64,000 bases of DNA from Streptomyces sp. P3 (GCF_003032475.1 NZ_CP028369.1:4650001-4714000), one strand, 5' to 3'; shown: positions 36,411 to 46,781, counted from the first letter of the stretch. Notes: generated from the letters alone by a model not told the origin. Made by a program: numbers and translations.

Positions 36411-36562
36411 GACCAAAGACCTTACGGCCCGGCACCGACAGTCACCCCCGAGCCGGGAAACGCGGGGGGTGCCGGGCGGAACACCGCACGACCGCCGCAT
36501 ACCATCGGTCACAGACCCTCCCTCCCGGCACGGGCGGGAGACGCTTCGATCGAGGGGACACC

Positions 36563-38191
36563 GTGGTGGAAAGCGGCGGGAGCGGGCGGCCGCGGCCGGA
36601 CAACGAAGAGTCGGCCGAGCACCCCGCGACACCTGCGTCCGCGGCCACCGACGTCCCGCCGAGCGAGCCCCGGGGCGCCGAGCCCACAGTCGCCCAGCGG
36701 CAGCAGCCGTCCCCGCCCGACGAACGTCACACCCCCGAAGCGGCCCCCGCCCCCGGCGACACGGCCGACACCGGCACCGGTCGGCCCGGAGCGGATGAGG
36801 CCGGCCACGGCGGCACGGCCGACGGCGACGAGCCCGCAGCGGACCAGGCCGCCCCCGAAGAGACCGACACCGACGGGACCCACGCCCAGGACACCGACGC
36901 CCAGGACATTCGCGACACCGCCACCCGCACCGGCCACCACACCGCCGGAGCCGGAGCCGGAAACAGATCCGACGCCGAGACCGGACGCCCCGCACCCCCC
37001 GCCCTCCCCAAGGGCCCCCCGCCCCAGCGCCCACCGGAGCAGCCCCGCGGCGGCATCCTCATGGGCCGCCCCTTCGGCGTGCCCGTCTACGTCGCCCCCA
37101 GCTGGTTCCTCGTCGCCGCCCTCATCACCTGGGTCTTCGGCGGCCAGCTCGACCGCGTCCTGCCCGAACTCGGCGCCGCCCGCTACCTCGTCTCCCTCTT
37201 CTTCGCGGTCGCCTTCTACGCCTCCGTCCTCATCCACGAACTCGCCCACACCATCGCCGCACTCCGCTTCAAACTCCCGGTCCGCCGCATCCAGCTCCAG
37301 TTCTTCGGCGGCGTCTCCGAGATCGAGAAGGAAGCCGAGACACCGGGCCGCGAGTTCTGGCTCGCCTTCGTCGGCCCCCTCCTCTCCCTCGCCCTGGCCG
37401 GCGTGTTCTACCTCGCCATGAACGCCGTCGAACCCGGCACGGTCCCCGGCGTCCTGGTCGCCGGCCTGATGATCTCCAACCTCATCGTGGCGATCTTCAA
37501 CCTCCTGCCCGGCCTTCCCCTCGACGGCGGCCGCATGCTCCGCGCCGTCGTCTGGAAGATCACCGGCAGGCCGATGACCGGCACCGTCGCCGCCGCCTGG
37601 GTCGGCCGCGCGCTCGCCGTCTCCGTCCTCATCGGCCTCCCCCTCCTCACCCAGTCCGGCGCCCTAGGCTCCGGCGCCGAGGACAGCGTCGGCATGGACA
37701 CCGTCACCGACGCGCTGCTGGCCGCCATCCTCGCCGCGATCATCTGGACCGGCGCCGGCAACAGCCTGCGCATGGCCCGCCTGCGCGAACACCTCCCCGA
37801 ACTGCGCGCCCGCACCCTCACCCGGCGCGCCGTCCCCGTCGAGACCCACACCCCCCTGTCCGAAGCACTCCGCCGCGCCAACGACGCCGGCGCCCGCGCC
37901 CTCGTCGTCGTCGACGCCAACGGCGAACCGCTCTCCCTCGTCCGGGAGGCCGCGATCGTCGGCGTCCCCGAACACCGCCGCCCCTGGGTCGCCGTCAGCG
38001 GCCTCGCCCAGGACCTCAACGACGGCATGCGCGTCTCCGCCGAACTCGCCGGCGAGGACCTCCTCGACGTCCTGCGCGCCACCCCCGCCACCGAATACCT
38101 CGTCGTCGAGGAGACCGGAGAGATCTTCGGGGTGCTCTCCGCCGCCGACGTCGAACGCGCCTTCGTCAAAGCCATGGCCCGCCCCAACTGA
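36563..38191 (+). CDS. Site-2-protease-family metalloprotease with CBS domains
   Basis: A 542-residue integral membrane zinc protease of the M50 family. Residues 1-160 are a disordered Pro/Asp/Thr-rich cytoplasmic extension. The membrane core follows, with HELAH at 225-229 and PLDGGRML (Asp321) as the third zinc ligand, and two CBS domains at the C-terminus (about 410-535). CBS domains often bind adenosyl ligands. Family members cleave membrane proteins such as anti-sigma factors; the target here is unknown. GTG at 36563 has GAGGGG upstream; the next codon is also GTG. It lies directly before trmI. Confidence 0.9.
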   Translation: MVESGGSGRPRPDNEESAEHPATPASAATDVPPSEPRGAEPTVAQRQQPSPPDERHTPEAAPAPGDTADTGTGRPGADEAGHGGTADGDEPAADQAAPEETDTDGTHAQDTDAQDIRDTATRTGHHTAGAGAGNRSDAETGRPAPPALPKGPPPQRPPEQPRGGILMGRPFGVPVYVAPSWFLVAALITWVFGGQLDRVLPELGAARYLVSLFFAVAFYASVLIHELAHTIAALRFKLPVRRIQLQFFGGVSEIEKEAETPGREFWLAFVGPLLSLALAGVFYLAMNAVEPGTVPGVLVAGLMISNLIVAIFNLLPGLPLDGGRMLRAVVWKITGRPMTGTVAAAWVGRALAVSVLIGLPLLTQSGALGSGAEDSVGMDTVTDALLAAILAAIIWTGAGNSLRMARLREHLPELRARTLTRRAVPVETHTPLSEALRRANDAGARALVVVDANGEPLSLVREAAIVGVPEHRRPWVAVSGLAQDLNDGMRVSAELAGEDLLDVLRATPATEYLVVEETGEIFGVLSAADVERAFVKAMARPN

Positions 38192-38264
38192 CCACCGCTC
38201 TCCCGAGCCGGTGCGCACGCCCCCGATGGTCGGCGGCCCCGCCAAACGCCGGTAGGCTGTTCAC

Positions 38265-39167
38265 ATGTCCGAACCGACCGGTGCCGCCCGCAGGCGCGGG
38301 CCCTTCAAGGTCGGGGACCAGGTTCAGCTGACCGACCCCAAGGGCCGCCACTACACGTTCACGCTCGAAGCCGGGAAGAACTTCCACACCCACAAGGGTT
38401 CCTTCCCGCACGACGAACTGATCGGCGCACCCGAGGGCAGCGTGGTCCGCACCACCGGGAACGTCGCCTACCTCGCGCTGCGCCCCCTGCTCCCCGACTA
38501 CGTCCTCTCCATGCCCCGCGGGGCAGCCGTCGTCTACCCGAAGGACGCGGGACAGATCCTCGCCTTCGCCGACATCTTCCCCGGCGCACGCGTCGTCGAG
38601 GCCGGCGTCGGCTCCGGCTCGCTCAGCAGCTTCCTGCTGCGCGCCATCGGCGACCAGGGCATGCTGCACTCCTACGAGCGCCGCGAGGACTTCGCCGAGA
38701 TCGCCCGGCAGAACGTGGAGCGCTACTTCGGCGGCCCGCACCCCGCCTGGCAGCTCACCGTCGGCGACCTCCAGGACAACCTGTCCGACACCGACGTCGA
38801 CCGCGTCATCCTCGACATGCTCGCCCCCTGGGAGTGCCTCGAGGCCGTCTCCAAGGCACTGGTGCCCGGCGGCATCCTGTGCTGCTACGTCGCCACCACC
38901 ACCCAGCTCGCCCGGACCGTCGAGTCCATCCGGGAGATCGGCTCCTTCAACGAGCCCACCTCCTGGGAGTCGATGATCCGCAACTGGCACGTCGAGGGCC
39001 TGGCCGTCCGCCCGGACCACCGGATGATCGGCCACACCGGCTTCCTGCTCACCGCCCGCCGCCTCGCCGACGGCGTCGAGCCGCCCATGCGCCGCCGCCG
39101 CCCCGCCAAGGGCGCCTACGGCGAGGACTACACCGGTCCCAACGCCGACGGAGGCAGCGGCCGCTGA
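38265..39167 (+). CDS. trmI: tRNA (adenine-58-N1)-methyltransferase TrmI
   Basis: A 300-residue AdoMet-dependent enzyme that makes m1A58 in the tRNA T loop. The N-terminal domain includes FHTHKGSFPHDELIG; the Rossmann fold has VEAGVGSGSLS (111-121) for AdoMet and the catalytic-site block VILDMLAPWE. The C-terminal tail is basic. ATG at 38265. In actinobacteria trmI is commonly next to the proteasome ATPase gene, as here. Confidence 0.95.
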   Translation: MSEPTGAARRRGPFKVGDQVQLTDPKGRHYTFTLEAGKNFHTHKGSFPHDELIGAPEGSVVRTTGNVAYLALRPLLPDYVLSMPRGAAVVYPKDAGQILAFADIFPGARVVEAGVGSGSLSSFLLRAIGDQGMLHSYERREDFAEIARQNVERYFGGPHPAWQLTVGDLQDNLSDTDVDRVILDMLAPWECLEAVSKALVPGGILCCYVATTTQLARTVESIREIGSFNEPTSWESMIRNWHVEGLAVRPDHRMIGHTGFLLTARRLADGVEPPMRRRRPAKGAYGEDYTGPNADGGSGR

Positions 39168-39194
39168 CCCGGCCCACGCCACCCCGCCCCAGCC

Positions 39195-39263
39195 CAACGA
39201 CAAGGCGCCGTGACCGAGTTCCCCCCAGCACCACGGGAACGCGAGCACGGCGCCTTCTCGTTG
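39195..39263. terminator. Long imperfect hairpin after trmI
   Basis: Arms 39195-39212 and 39246-39263 (18 bp, one mismatch) enclose a loop that can itself form a GTTCCC/GGGAAC helix. Confidence 0.7.
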
Positions 39264-39265
39264 CC

Positions 39266-39308
39266 GGGAACCGGAACCGGAACCGGAGCCGGAACCGGAG
39301 CCGGAGCG
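39266..39308. repeat. Hexanucleotide tandem repeat
   Basis: Seven consecutive hexamers of the form GGAACC or GGAGCC (last GGAGCG) follow the trmI hairpin. It is a microsatellite-like tract in noncoding DNA and may vary in copy number between strains. Confidence 0.85.
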
Positions 39309-39444
39309 TGGACGAGGGCGGTTCCCCACTCCTCTCCGCACGTCCGAAATCCCGCACCCCGCCGTTCCCCCACCCTGTGACGTGTGGCACGATGCTGGCC
39401 AACCCCCACCCCCACCGGCACCGCCACCGCAGGAGAAACTCCTA

Positions 39445-40017
39445 GTGCAGCACCCCGCCGTCCCGGAACTGGCACACACCCACACCCGGCCGATCCACTG
39501 GGTCGCGACCGCCACCGCCATCGCCGGCGTCGTCGCCCTCTCCTCGCTCCTGCAACCCAAACCCGCCACCGCCGCCCAGGGCGCCACCCCCGACGCCAGA
39601 CCCGCCCCCACCACGGCCCCCTCCACCGCGGACGTCGAATTCCCCCTCGACTGCGGCCCCCAGCAAGCCCTCGTGGTGAAGAAGGCGACCGGAGACCTCG
39701 ACGGCGACGGCGCCCCCGAAACCGTGGCCGTCGTCCACTGCGACGCCCCCATGGGCACCCCGCCCGACGGCGTCTACGTCCTCACCCACAACCCCGGCCA
39801 CACCCACGCGCGCGTGGTAGCCACCCTCGTCGACCCCAGGGCACGCAACACCGTCACCGGCCTCACCGTCACCGACGGAGCCGTCCTCGCCACACTCCTC
39901 GGCTACTCGACCGCCGACGTGCCCAGTTGCTGCCCCGACGTGAAGGACAGCGCCAGATGGCAGTGGAAGGACGACAGGTTCGTCCGCTCCACCCCCGCCG
40001 CCGCCCGCAGCGTCTGA
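39445..40017 (+). CDS. Membrane-anchored or secreted hypothetical protein
   Basis: A 190-residue protein with one hydrophobic segment at about 20-38 (WVATATAIAGVVALSSLL) after a short His/Thr-rich lead, then a Pro/Ala/Thr linker and an extracytoplasmic domain with four cysteines (DCGPQ, VHCDAP, SCCPD). The segment GDLDGDGAPETVAVVHC resembles an FG-GAP or EF-hand-like calcium-binding loop. No enzyme family is recognised. GTG at 39445 follows AGGAGAAA. It sits between trmI and the ferredoxin gene. Confidence 0.75.
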   Translation: MQHPAVPELAHTHTRPIHWVATATAIAGVVALSSLLQPKPATAAQGATPDARPAPTTAPSTADVEFPLDCGPQQALVVKKATGDLDGDGAPETVAVVHCDAPMGTPPDGVYVLTHNPGHTHARVVATLVDPRARNTVTGLTVTDGAVLATLLGYSTADVPSCCPDVKDSARWQWKDDRFVRSTPAAARSV

Positions 40018-40074
40018 ACCGGGCCGTTCGCCCTGTGAGAAATCAGACAGCGCTCACAGTGCGCAGCCGACGCG

Positions 40075-40380
40075 TCACCCGGCGTCCGGGCCGTACACCT
40101 CGACCCGGTCCGAGACCCGGCGCACATGAATGCAGTCGCCCGGACACTCCCGCGCCGAGTCGACCACGTCCGTCAACAACGGCAGCGGAACCGGCGTGGC
40201 CGCCCCCACGGCCTGCAACAGCTCGTCGTCCGCACCCTTGACGTACGCCAGACCGTCGATGTCCAACTCGAACACCTCGGGCGCGTACTGCGCACAGATC
40301 CCGTCGCCGGTACAGAGATCCTGATCGATCCAGACCTCCAGCGCCTCACCGCCGACACCGACCTCCTGCTGCACGCCCAT
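40075..40380 (-). CDS. Ferredoxin (3Fe-4S type candidate)
   Basis: A 101-residue small iron-sulfur electron carrier. Ligand spacing is Cys23-x2-Asp26-x2-Cys29 and then Cys79-Pro, the pattern of 3Fe-4S ferredoxins in which the second cysteine is aspartate; Cys83 is an extra cysteine. Streptomycete ferredoxins of this type serve cytochromes P450, but none is nearby. ATG at 40380 has GGGAG very close upstream, so the GTG two codons later is an alternative start. It is divergent from arc. Confidence 0.87.
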   Translation of the reverse strand: MGVQQEVGVGGEALEVWIDQDLCTGDGICAQYAPEVFELDIDGLAYVKGADDELLQAVGAATPVPLPLLTDVVDSARECPGDCIHVRRVSDRVEVYGPDAG

Positions 40381-40623
40381 GACTCCCGCCGTTTATCGTC
40401 GAACCGCCGGGGAACCATGCAGGCTCCGACGGGTGTTGAACACTTCGACCCTACCCCCGGCCGCTTTCCAATCATGTTCGGTGGGTATTCCCCTGGCGTG
40501 AGGGAGAGCGCAAGGGTGAAGATCGGACACACCCCGACAGTCTTTGTGATCTAGGGGTTTCAATCGACACCCACCCAGGTAGGGTCTGGAAGCGTCCAGC
40601 TCCCCTTGGAGGAGGTGAGGACC

Positions 40624-42390
40624 GTGGCAGCCCACGACGACGACATGAACCGCGGCATCCGCCCGGGACGAGGGTCCGACGACCCGTCCGGGCAGATTGC
40701 CTACCTTGAGCAGGAGATCGCCGTCCTGCGGCGCAAGCTCGCCGACTCTCCGCGACACACGAGGATTCTCGAAGAGCGGATCGTCGAGCTGCAGACCAAC
40801 CTGGCCGGCGTGTCCGCCCAGAACGAGCGACTCGCGGGCACACTCCGCGAGGCACGCGACCAGATCGTGGCCCTCAAGGAAGAAGTGGACCGGCTCGCAC
40901 AGCCGCCGGCCGGCTTCGGCGTCTTCCTCACGGCGAACGAGGACGGCACGGCCGACATCTTCACCGGAGGCCGCAAACTCCGCGTGAACGTCAGCCCCGG
41001 CGTCGAGCTCGAAGAGCTCCGACGCGGCCAGGAAGTGATGCTCAACGAAGCGCTCAACGTGGTCGAGGCCATGGAATACGAGAGCGTCGGCGACATCGTC
41101 ACCCTCAAAGAGGTCCTCGAGGACGGCGTACGAGCCCTCGTGCAGGGACACACCGACGAAGAAAGAGTGGTCAGGCTCGCCGAACCACTCCTCGACGTCG
41201 TCATCCGCCCCGGCGACGCCCTGCTGCTCGAACCCCGATCGGGATACGTCTACGAGGTCGTCCCCAAGAGCGAGGTCGAGGAACTCGTCCTCGAAGAGGT
41301 CCCCGACATCGGCTACGAGCAGATCGGCGGCCTCGGCGGTCAGATCGAGATGATCCGAGACGCCGTGGAACTCCCCTACCTCTACCCCGACCTCTTCAAG
41401 GAGCACGAGCTGCGCCCGCCCAAGGGCGTCCTGCTCTACGGGCCGCCCGGATGCGGCAAGACGCTCATCGCCAAGGCCGTCGCCAACTCGCTGGCCAAGA
41501 AGGTCGCCGAGGTCACCGGCCAGGCCACCGGCAAGAGCTTCTTCCTGAACATCAAGGGCCCCGAGCTCCTCAACAAGTACGTCGGCGAGACCGAGCGACA
41601 GATCCGCCTCGTCTTCCAGCGCGCCAGGGAGAAGGCCTCCGAGGGCACCCCCGTCATCGTCTTCTTCGACGAGATGGAGTCCCTCTTCCGCACCCGCGGC
41701 TCCGGCGTCAGCTCCGACGTGGAGAACACCATCGTCCCGCAGCTCCTCGCCGAGATCGACGGCGTCGAAGGCCTGCAGAACGTGGTCGTCATCGGCGCCT
41801 CCAACCGCGAGGACATGATCGACCCCGCCATCCTGCGTCCCGGCCGCCTCGACGTGAAGATCAAGATCGAGCGCCCGGACGCCGAAGCGGCCAAGGACAT
41901 CTTCCAGAAGTACCTCACCGAACGCCTGCCCCTGCACTCCGAGGACGTCGGCGAACACGGCGGCGACAAGACCACCACCGTCCAGAGCATGATCCAGACG
42001 GCAGTGGAACACATGTACGCCGAATCCGAGGAAAACCGCTTCCTGGAAGTCACCTACGCCAACGGTGACAAGGAAGTCCTCTACTTCAAGGACTTCAACT
42101 CCGGCGCCATGATCGAGAACATCGTCGGCCGCGCCAAGAAAATGGCCATCAAGGACTTCCTCGACAAGAATCAGAAGGGCCTGCGCGTCTCCCACCTCCT
42201 CCAGGCGTGCGTGGACGAGTTCAAGGAGAACGAGGACCTCCCCAACACCACCAACCCCGACGACTGGGCCCGCATCTCCGGAAAGAAGGGCGAACGGATC
42301 GTGTACATCCGCACCCTCATCACCGGAAAGCAGGGCGCGGACACCGGACGCTCCATCGACACGGTGGCGAACACCGGACAGTACCTGTAA
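40624..42390 (+). CDS. arc: Proteasome-associated AAA ATPase ARC (Mpa)
   Basis: A 588-residue hexameric unfoldase that recognises Pup and feeds tagged proteins into the 20S proteasome. An N-terminal coiled coil (about 20-75, [12 protein letters not shown]...) captures Pup; two OB folds follow (about 95-235); the AAA module has Walker A GPPGCGKT (273-280) and Walker B FFDEME (Asp349, Glu350). The last four residues are GQYL, the motif that docks in the PrcA ring. GTG at 40624 follows GGAGGTGAGG. A terminator separates it from dop, so dop-pup-prcBA has its own promoter. Confidence 0.98.
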   Translation: MAAHDDDMNRGIRPGRGSDDPSGQIAYLEQEIAVLRRKLADSPRHTRILEERIVELQTNLAGVSAQNERLAGTLREARDQIVALKEEVDRLAQPPAGFGVFLTANEDGTADIFTGGRKLRVNVSPGVELEELRRGQEVMLNEALNVVEAMEYESVGDIVTLKEVLEDGVRALVQGHTDEERVVRLAEPLLDVVIRPGDALLLEPRSGYVYEVVPKSEVEELVLEEVPDIGYEQIGGLGGQIEMIRDAVELPYLYPDLFKEHELRPPKGVLLYGPPGCGKTLIAKAVANSLAKKVAEVTGQATGKSFFLNIKGPELLNKYVGETERQIRLVFQRAREKASEGTPVIVFFDEMESLFRTRGSGVSSDVENTIVPQLLAEIDGVEGLQNVVVIGASNREDMIDPAILRPGRLDVKIKIERPDAEAAKDIFQKYLTERLPLHSEDVGEHGGDKTTTVQSMIQTAVEHMYAESEENRFLEVTYANGDKEVLYFKDFNSGAMIENIVGRAKKMAIKDFLDKNQKGLRVSHLLQACVDEFKENEDLPNTTNPDDWARISGKKGERIVYIRTLITGKQGADTGRSIDTVANTGQYL

Positions 42391-42398
42391 AAGCAGGG

Positions 42399-42433
42399 CG
42401 GCTGCGGGTGCCCACCACGGGTACCCGCAGCCG
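42399..42433 (+). terminator. Terminator after arc
   Basis: A 15-bp stem (42399-42413 with 42419-42433, one G-T) is followed by ACTGTTTT. Confidence 0.85.
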
Positions 42434-42623
42434 ACTGTTTTCCGGGCCACGGCTGGAGCAAGGCAATGACGCAAATGATCTCCCCACCAGCGCAGAGGCG
42501 TTCTAGGCTCTTCCGTACCGCCGGGTCGCTAGTTGCGGGGACGGGCACCGCACACGCACCGGAGCACCACCGGTATCTGAGCGGCGCCCACGACCGAGGG
42601 TGCCGCCGGGCAAGGAGGGCCGC

Positions 42624-44135
42624 ATGACCGTACGGCGAGTAATGGGCATCGAGACGGAGTACGGCATCTCCGTCCCCGGCCACCCCAATGCCAATGCCAT
42701 GCTCACCTCGTCCCAGATCGTCAACGCCTACGCCGCGGCGATGCACCGAGCCCGCCGAGCCCGGTGGGACTTCGAGGAGGAGAACCCGCTGCGCGACGCC
42801 CGGGGCTTCGACCTCGCCCGCGAGGTCGCCGACTCCAGCCAGCTCACCGACGAGGACATCGGCCTCGCCAACGTCATCCTCACCAACGGCGCACGCCTCT
42901 ACGTCGACCACGCACACCCCGAGTACAGCGCCCCGGAAGTCACCAACCCCCGCGACGCCGTCCTCTGGGACAAGGCCGGCGAACGCATCATGGCCGAGGC
43001 CGCCGAACGCGCCGCCGCGCTGCCCGGCGCCCAGCCGATCCACCTCTACAAGAACAACACCGACAACAAGGGCGCCTCCTACGGCACGCACGAGAACTAC
43101 CTGATGAAGCGGGAGACCGCCTTCTCGGACATCGTGCGCCACCTCACGCCCTTCTTCGTCTCCCGCCAGGTCTTCGCCGGCGCCGGCCGGGTCGGCATCG
43201 GCCAGGACGGCCACGAACACGGCTTCCAGCTCAGCCAGCGCGCCGACTACTTCGAGGTCGAGGTCGGCCTGGAGACGACGCTGAAACGCCCCATCATCAA
43301 CACCCGCGACGAACCGCACGCCGACGCGGAGAAGTACCGCCGACTCCACGTGATCATCGGCGACGCCAACCTCTCCGAGATCTCGACGTACCTGAAACTC
43401 GGCACCACCGCCCTGGTCCTGTCGATGATCGAGGACGGCTTCATCGCCGTCGACCTCGCCGTCGACCAGCCCGTGCGCACCCTTCACCAGGTCTCCCACG
43501 ACCCGGGCCTGAAGCGACTGGTCACCCTCCGCAGCGGCCGCACGCTCACCGCCGTCCAGCTGCAGATGGAGTACTACGAGCTGTCGCGCAAATACGTGGA
43601 GGAGCGCTTCGGCGCGGACGCCGACGACCAGACCAAGGACGTCCTCGCCCGCTGGGAGGACACCCTCACCCGCCTCGAGAACGACCCCATGAGCCTCGCC
43701 GGCGAACTGGACTGGGTCGCGAAACGCGAGGTCATGGAGGGATACCGGCGCCGTGACGGCCTCGACTGGGACGCCGCCCGCCTCCACCTCGTCGACCTCC
43801 AGTACGCCGACGTACGGGCCGAGAAGGGCCTGTACAACCGTCTGGCGGCCCGCGGGCGCATGAAGCGGCTCCTGGACGAGTCCGAGGTCGAGCGGGCCGT
43901 CAGCAAGCCCCCGGAGGACACCCGCGCGTACTTCCGGGGCCGCTGCCTCGAGCAGTACGCCGACGACGTCGCCGCGGCCTCCTGGGACTCCGTGATCTTC
44001 GACCTGCCGGGCCGGGACTCGCTCCAGCGCGTCCCAACCCTCGAACCCCTTCGCGGAACGCGAAATCACGTCAAGGAGCTCCTGGACCGCTGCCGCACGG
44101 CAGAAGACCTGGTCAAGGTCCTCTCGGGCGGCTGA
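42624..44135 (+). CDS. dop: Depupylase Dop
   Basis: A 503-residue member of the PafA/Dop carboxylate-amine ligase-like family. The start [16 protein letters not shown] contains the catalytic glutamates of the metal site, and [13 protein letters not shown] and [18 protein letters not shown] are shared with PafA. Dop removes Pup from substrates and, in species whose Pup ends in Gln, deamidates it; Pup here already ends in Glu, so depupylation is the expected job. ATG at 42624 has AAGGAGG upstream. Pup follows about 190 bases later. Confidence 0.96.
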   Translation: MTVRRVMGIETEYGISVPGHPNANAMLTSSQIVNAYAAAMHRARRARWDFEEENPLRDARGFDLAREVADSSQLTDEDIGLANVILTNGARLYVDHAHPEYSAPEVTNPRDAVLWDKAGERIMAEAAERAAALPGAQPIHLYKNNTDNKGASYGTHENYLMKRETAFSDIVRHLTPFFVSRQVFAGAGRVGIGQDGHEHGFQLSQRADYFEVEVGLETTLKRPIINTRDEPHADAEKYRRLHVIIGDANLSEISTYLKLGTTALVLSMIEDGFIAVDLAVDQPVRTLHQVSHDPGLKRLVTLRSGRTLTAVQLQMEYYELSRKYVEERFGADADDQTKDVLARWEDTLTRLENDPMSLAGELDWVAKREVMEGYRRRDGLDWDAARLHLVDLQYADVRAEKGLYNRLAARGRMKRLLDESEVERAVSKPPEDTRAYFRGRCLEQYADDVAAASWDSVIFDLPGRDSLQRVPTLEPLRGTRNHVKELLDRCRTAEDLVKVLSGG

Positions 44136-44323
44136 ACGGTTATCCGGACGGTACCTGCCCGGCGGGGTGGAAAGCGCCCTGGCCGGGAATCATGGAGATG
44201 GTCCCCTTGCGTTGACGCAACTGCGGGGCCGATGTCGGACCCGGCTTGTAGGGTCTGATCATCACCGATCGGCAGGAATGCCGACCTGTCGACCACATCG
44301 GGCGAAAGAGCGGGGTGAGGGTT

Positions 44324-44542
44324 ATGGCGACCAAGGACACCGGCGGCGGCCAGCAGAAGGCGACGCGCTCCACGGAGGAGGTCGAGGAGCAGGCGGTCGA
44401 GACGCAGGGCTCGGAAGACCTCAAGGAGCGCCAGGAGAAGCTGAGCGACGACGTCGACTCGGTTCTTGACGAGATTGACGATGTACTCGAGGAAAATGCC
44501 GAGGATTTCGTTCGAAGTTTCGTTCAGAAGGGTGGCGAGTAG
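44324..44542 (+). CDS. pup: Prokaryotic ubiquitin-like protein Pup
   Basis: A 72-residue largely disordered protein ligated to substrate lysines through its C-terminal glutamate. The helical ARC-binding part is about 35-60 (LSDDVDSVLDEIDDVLEEN), and the end is FVRSFVQKGGE, so Gly-Gly-Glu is encoded directly. ATG at 44324 has GGGGTGAGG upstream. Upstream at 44207-44220 is the inverted repeat TTGCGT/ACGCAA, a possible regulatory site. The next gene starts 32 bases after the pup stop. Confidence 0.98.
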   Translation: MATKDTGGGQQKATRSTEEVEEQAVETQGSEDLKERQEKLSDDVDSVLDEIDDVLEENAEDFVRSFVQKGGE

Positions 44543-44574
44543 CCTTCGAATCGAAGGTCTCGGGGGTCTTCGGG

Positions 44575-45168
44575 TTGGCAAGCGAAGAGGGTGTGAAGCG
44601 CTGCTCGCGGTGCAAAGAGCTCAGGTCGCGGGCAGCCTTCGCCAGTAACAAAGCAGCCCGGGACGGGTTGCAGGCCTATTGCCGTGAGTGCTGGGCGGTC
44701 TACTACCAGGCCCGGCAGGTGGCCAGGGGAAAGAGCGTGCGGCCGCGGGTGTATGCACCCGCGGGGCACAAGTTCTGCCGCACCTGTGAGGAGGTCAAGC
44801 CGCACAGTGAGTGGCATCGCAACGCCACGGCGTCCGACGGCCTTGCGACTTGCTGCAAGGCCTGCAAAGCCGTCAAGGGGCGCCGTGGGCATCTGAAGCG
44901 CCAGTACGGCCTGACGGAAGCCGAGCGCGACGCCATGGTCGCCTCCCAAAAAGGGCTGTGCGTGATCTGCCTGAAAGCCCCGGCCGTCCATGTGGATCAT
45001 TGCCACGAGACGGGTAGGGTCCGAGGCGTACTGTGCTTCAACTGCAATTCGGCCATCGGCAAGTTGGGAGACGACCCCGACGCTGTTCGTCGGGCAGCCG
45101 CCTACCTGGAGGGAACTTCGTGGAAGCCAACACTCGTAGCACCGGGCGTCTACCAGCTGCCTTCCTGA
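44575..45168 (+). CDS. Endonuclease VII-like HNH protein within the proteasome operon
   Basis: A 197-residue protein with two N-terminal zinc-ribbon-like CxxC pairs (CSRC/CREC, CRTC/CKAC) and a C-terminal recombination-endonuclease-VII domain ([23 protein letters not shown], then [17 protein letters not shown]). Such HNH/His-Me finger nucleases cut branched or double-stranded DNA. Start is TTG at 44575, or GTG at 44593. It overlaps prcB by 49 bases, so translation is coupled. As I recall, the gene is conserved here in Streptomyces (SCO1645). Its link to protein degradation is unknown. Confidence 0.85.
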   Translation: MASEEGVKRCSRCKELRSRAAFASNKAARDGLQAYCRECWAVYYQARQVARGKSVRPRVYAPAGHKFCRTCEEVKPHSEWHRNATASDGLATCCKACKAVKGRRGHLKRQYGLTEAERDAMVASQKGLCVICLKAPAVHVDHCHETGRVRGVLCFNCNSAIGKLGDDPDAVRRAAAYLEGTSWKPTLVAPGVYQLPS

Positions 45169-45965
45169 CGCCTGGGTCCTCGTCCTTCATGGACTTCCTG
45201 TCCGAGCACCAGCCGGAGATGCTGCCCGGCAAGCGGCAGCTGCCTCCGACGCAGGGTGTGATCGAGGCGCCGCACGGGACGACGATCGTGGCCGTCACGT
45301 TCCCCGGCGGGGTCGTGCTCGCCGGTGACCGCCGGGCCACGATGGGCAACATCATCGCGCAGCGGGACATCGAGAAGGTGTTCCCGGCGGACGAGTACTC
45401 GGCCGTCGGCATCGCCGGCACCGCGGGCCTGGCCGTCGAGATGGTGAAGCTGTTCCAGCTGGAGCTGGAGCACTTCGAGAAGGTCGAGGGTGCGCAGCTC
45501 TCGCTGGAGGGCAAGGCCAACCGGCTGTCGACGATGATCCGGTCGAATCTGGGCATGGCGATGCAGGGGCTGGCGGTGGTGCCGTTGTTCGCGGGGTTCG
45601 ACGTGGACCGGGACCGGGGCCGGATCTTCTCGTACGACGTGACGGGCGGCCGTTCGGAGGAGCATCACTTCGCGGCGACGGGTTCGGGTTCGATCTTCGC
45701 GCGCGGGGCGATGAAGAAGCTGTACCGGGACGACCTGACGGAGGAGCAGGCCACGACGCTCGTGGTGCAGGCTCTGTACGACGCGGCTGACGACGATTCG
45801 GCGACGGGTGGTCCCGACGTCGCGCGCCGGATCTACCCGATCGTCACGGTGATCACCGAGGACGGGTTCCGCAGGCTCACTGACGAGGAGTCGTCGGGTA
45901 TCGCCCGTTCGATCCTCGAGCGTCGTCTGGAGCAGCCGGACGGCCCGCGTGCGGCGTTGCTGTAG
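45120..45965 (+). CDS. prcB: 20S proteasome beta subunit
   Basis: A 281-residue proteolytic subunit. A 53-residue propeptide is removed to expose Thr54 (in [15 protein letters not shown]), the N-terminal nucleophile; DRRATMGN supplies the conserved Asp and Arg, and Lys lies in the DIEKVFP segment. GTG at 45120 is supported by GGAGGG seven bases upstream, and this start lies inside the end of the nuclease gene. PrcA follows 60 bases later. The two form the four-ring peptidase chamber. Confidence 0.98.
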   Translation: MEANTRSTGRLPAAFLTPGSSSFMDFLSEHQPEMLPGKRQLPPTQGVIEAPHGTTIVAVTFPGGVVLAGDRRATMGNIIAQRDIEKVFPADEYSAVGIAGTAGLAVEMVKLFQLELEHFEKVEGAQLSLEGKANRLSTMIRSNLGMAMQGLAVVPLFAGFDVDRDRGRIFSYDVTGGRSEEHHFAATGSGSIFARGAMKKLYRDDLTEEQATTLVVQALYDAADDDSATGGPDVARRIYPIVTVITEDGFRRLTDEESSGIARSILERRLEQPDGPRAALL

Positions 45966-46025
45966 GCGTGGTCCGTGTGTGTCCCAGGTGATCCAGTGAC
46001 TTCGACAGAAAGGGACGGATAACCG

Positions 46026-46781
46026 GTGTCGACTCCGTTCTATGTCTCACCCCAGCAGGCGATGGCGGACCGCGCGGAGTATGCGCGCAAGGGCATCGCT
46101 CGTGGTCGCAGCCTGGTCGTGCTGCAGTATGCCGACGGCATCGTGTTCGTCGGTGAGAATCCGTCGCGTGCGTTGCACAAGTTCAGTGAGATCTATGACC
46201 GGATCGGCTTTGCGGCCGCCGGTAAGTACAACGAGTACGAGAATCTGCGGATCGGTGGTGTGCGGTATGCCGATCTGCGGGGTTACACCTATGACCGTGA
46301 CGATGTGACGGCGCGTGGTCTGGCGAACGTGTACGCCCAGACGCTGGGCACGATCTTCTCCTCGGCCGGTGAGAAGCCGTACGAGGTGGAGTTGGTGGTG
46401 GCCGAGGTGGGTGACACGCCGGACGGTGACCAGATCTACCGGTTGCCGCACGACGGGTCGATCGTGGACGAGCACGGTTCGGTCGCGGTGGGTGGCAACG
46501 CGGAGCAGATCAGCAGCTATCTGGATCAGCGTCATCAGGACGGTATGAGTCTGGCGGAGGCTCTGAAGCTGGCTGTTCAGGCGTTGTCGCGTGACACGAA
46601 CGGGACGCAGCGGGAGATTCCGGCGGAGCGGCTGGAGGTCGCGGTGCTGGACCGTACGAGGCCGCAGCAGCGTAAGTTCAAGCGGATCGTGGGTCGTCAG
46701 CTCGCGCGGTTGCTGGAGGCGGGCGGCGCTTCCACGGAGGCGGAGAGTTCGGACGATTCCGAGGACGTGGGGAAGGAGTAG
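46026..46781 (+). CDS. prcA: 20S proteasome alpha subunit
   Basis: A 251-residue structural subunit that forms the outer rings and gates substrate entry. The N-terminal gate [23 protein letters not shown] is typical; the pocket between subunits receives the GQYL tail of ARC. The C-terminal 25 residues are acidic and disordered ([17 protein letters not shown]). GTG at 46026 follows AGAAAGGGACGG. The gene ends the dop-pup-nuclease-prcB-prcA series at a perfect hairpin terminator. Confidence 0.98.
   Translation: MSTPFYVSPQQAMADRAEYARKGIARGRSLVVLQYADGIVFVGENPSRALHKFSEIYDRIGFAAAGKYNEYENLRIGGVRYADLRGYTYDRDDVTARGLANVYAQTLGTIFSSAGEKPYEVELVVAEVGDTPDGDQIYRLPHDGSIVDEHGSVAVGGNAEQISSYLDQRHQDGMSLAEALKLAVQALSRDTNGTQREIPAERLEVAVLDRTRPQQRKFKRIVGRQLARLLEAGGASTEAESSDDSEDVGKE

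Noticed and set aside
40393..42474. 693-residue open frame opposite arc
   Set aside because: Val/Leu/Asp-rich translation typical of reverse-strand reading; arc is certain.
44575..45168. Phage remnant suggested by the endonuclease VII domain
   Set aside because: No other phage gene, integrase or att site nearby, and the gene is translationally coupled to prcB.
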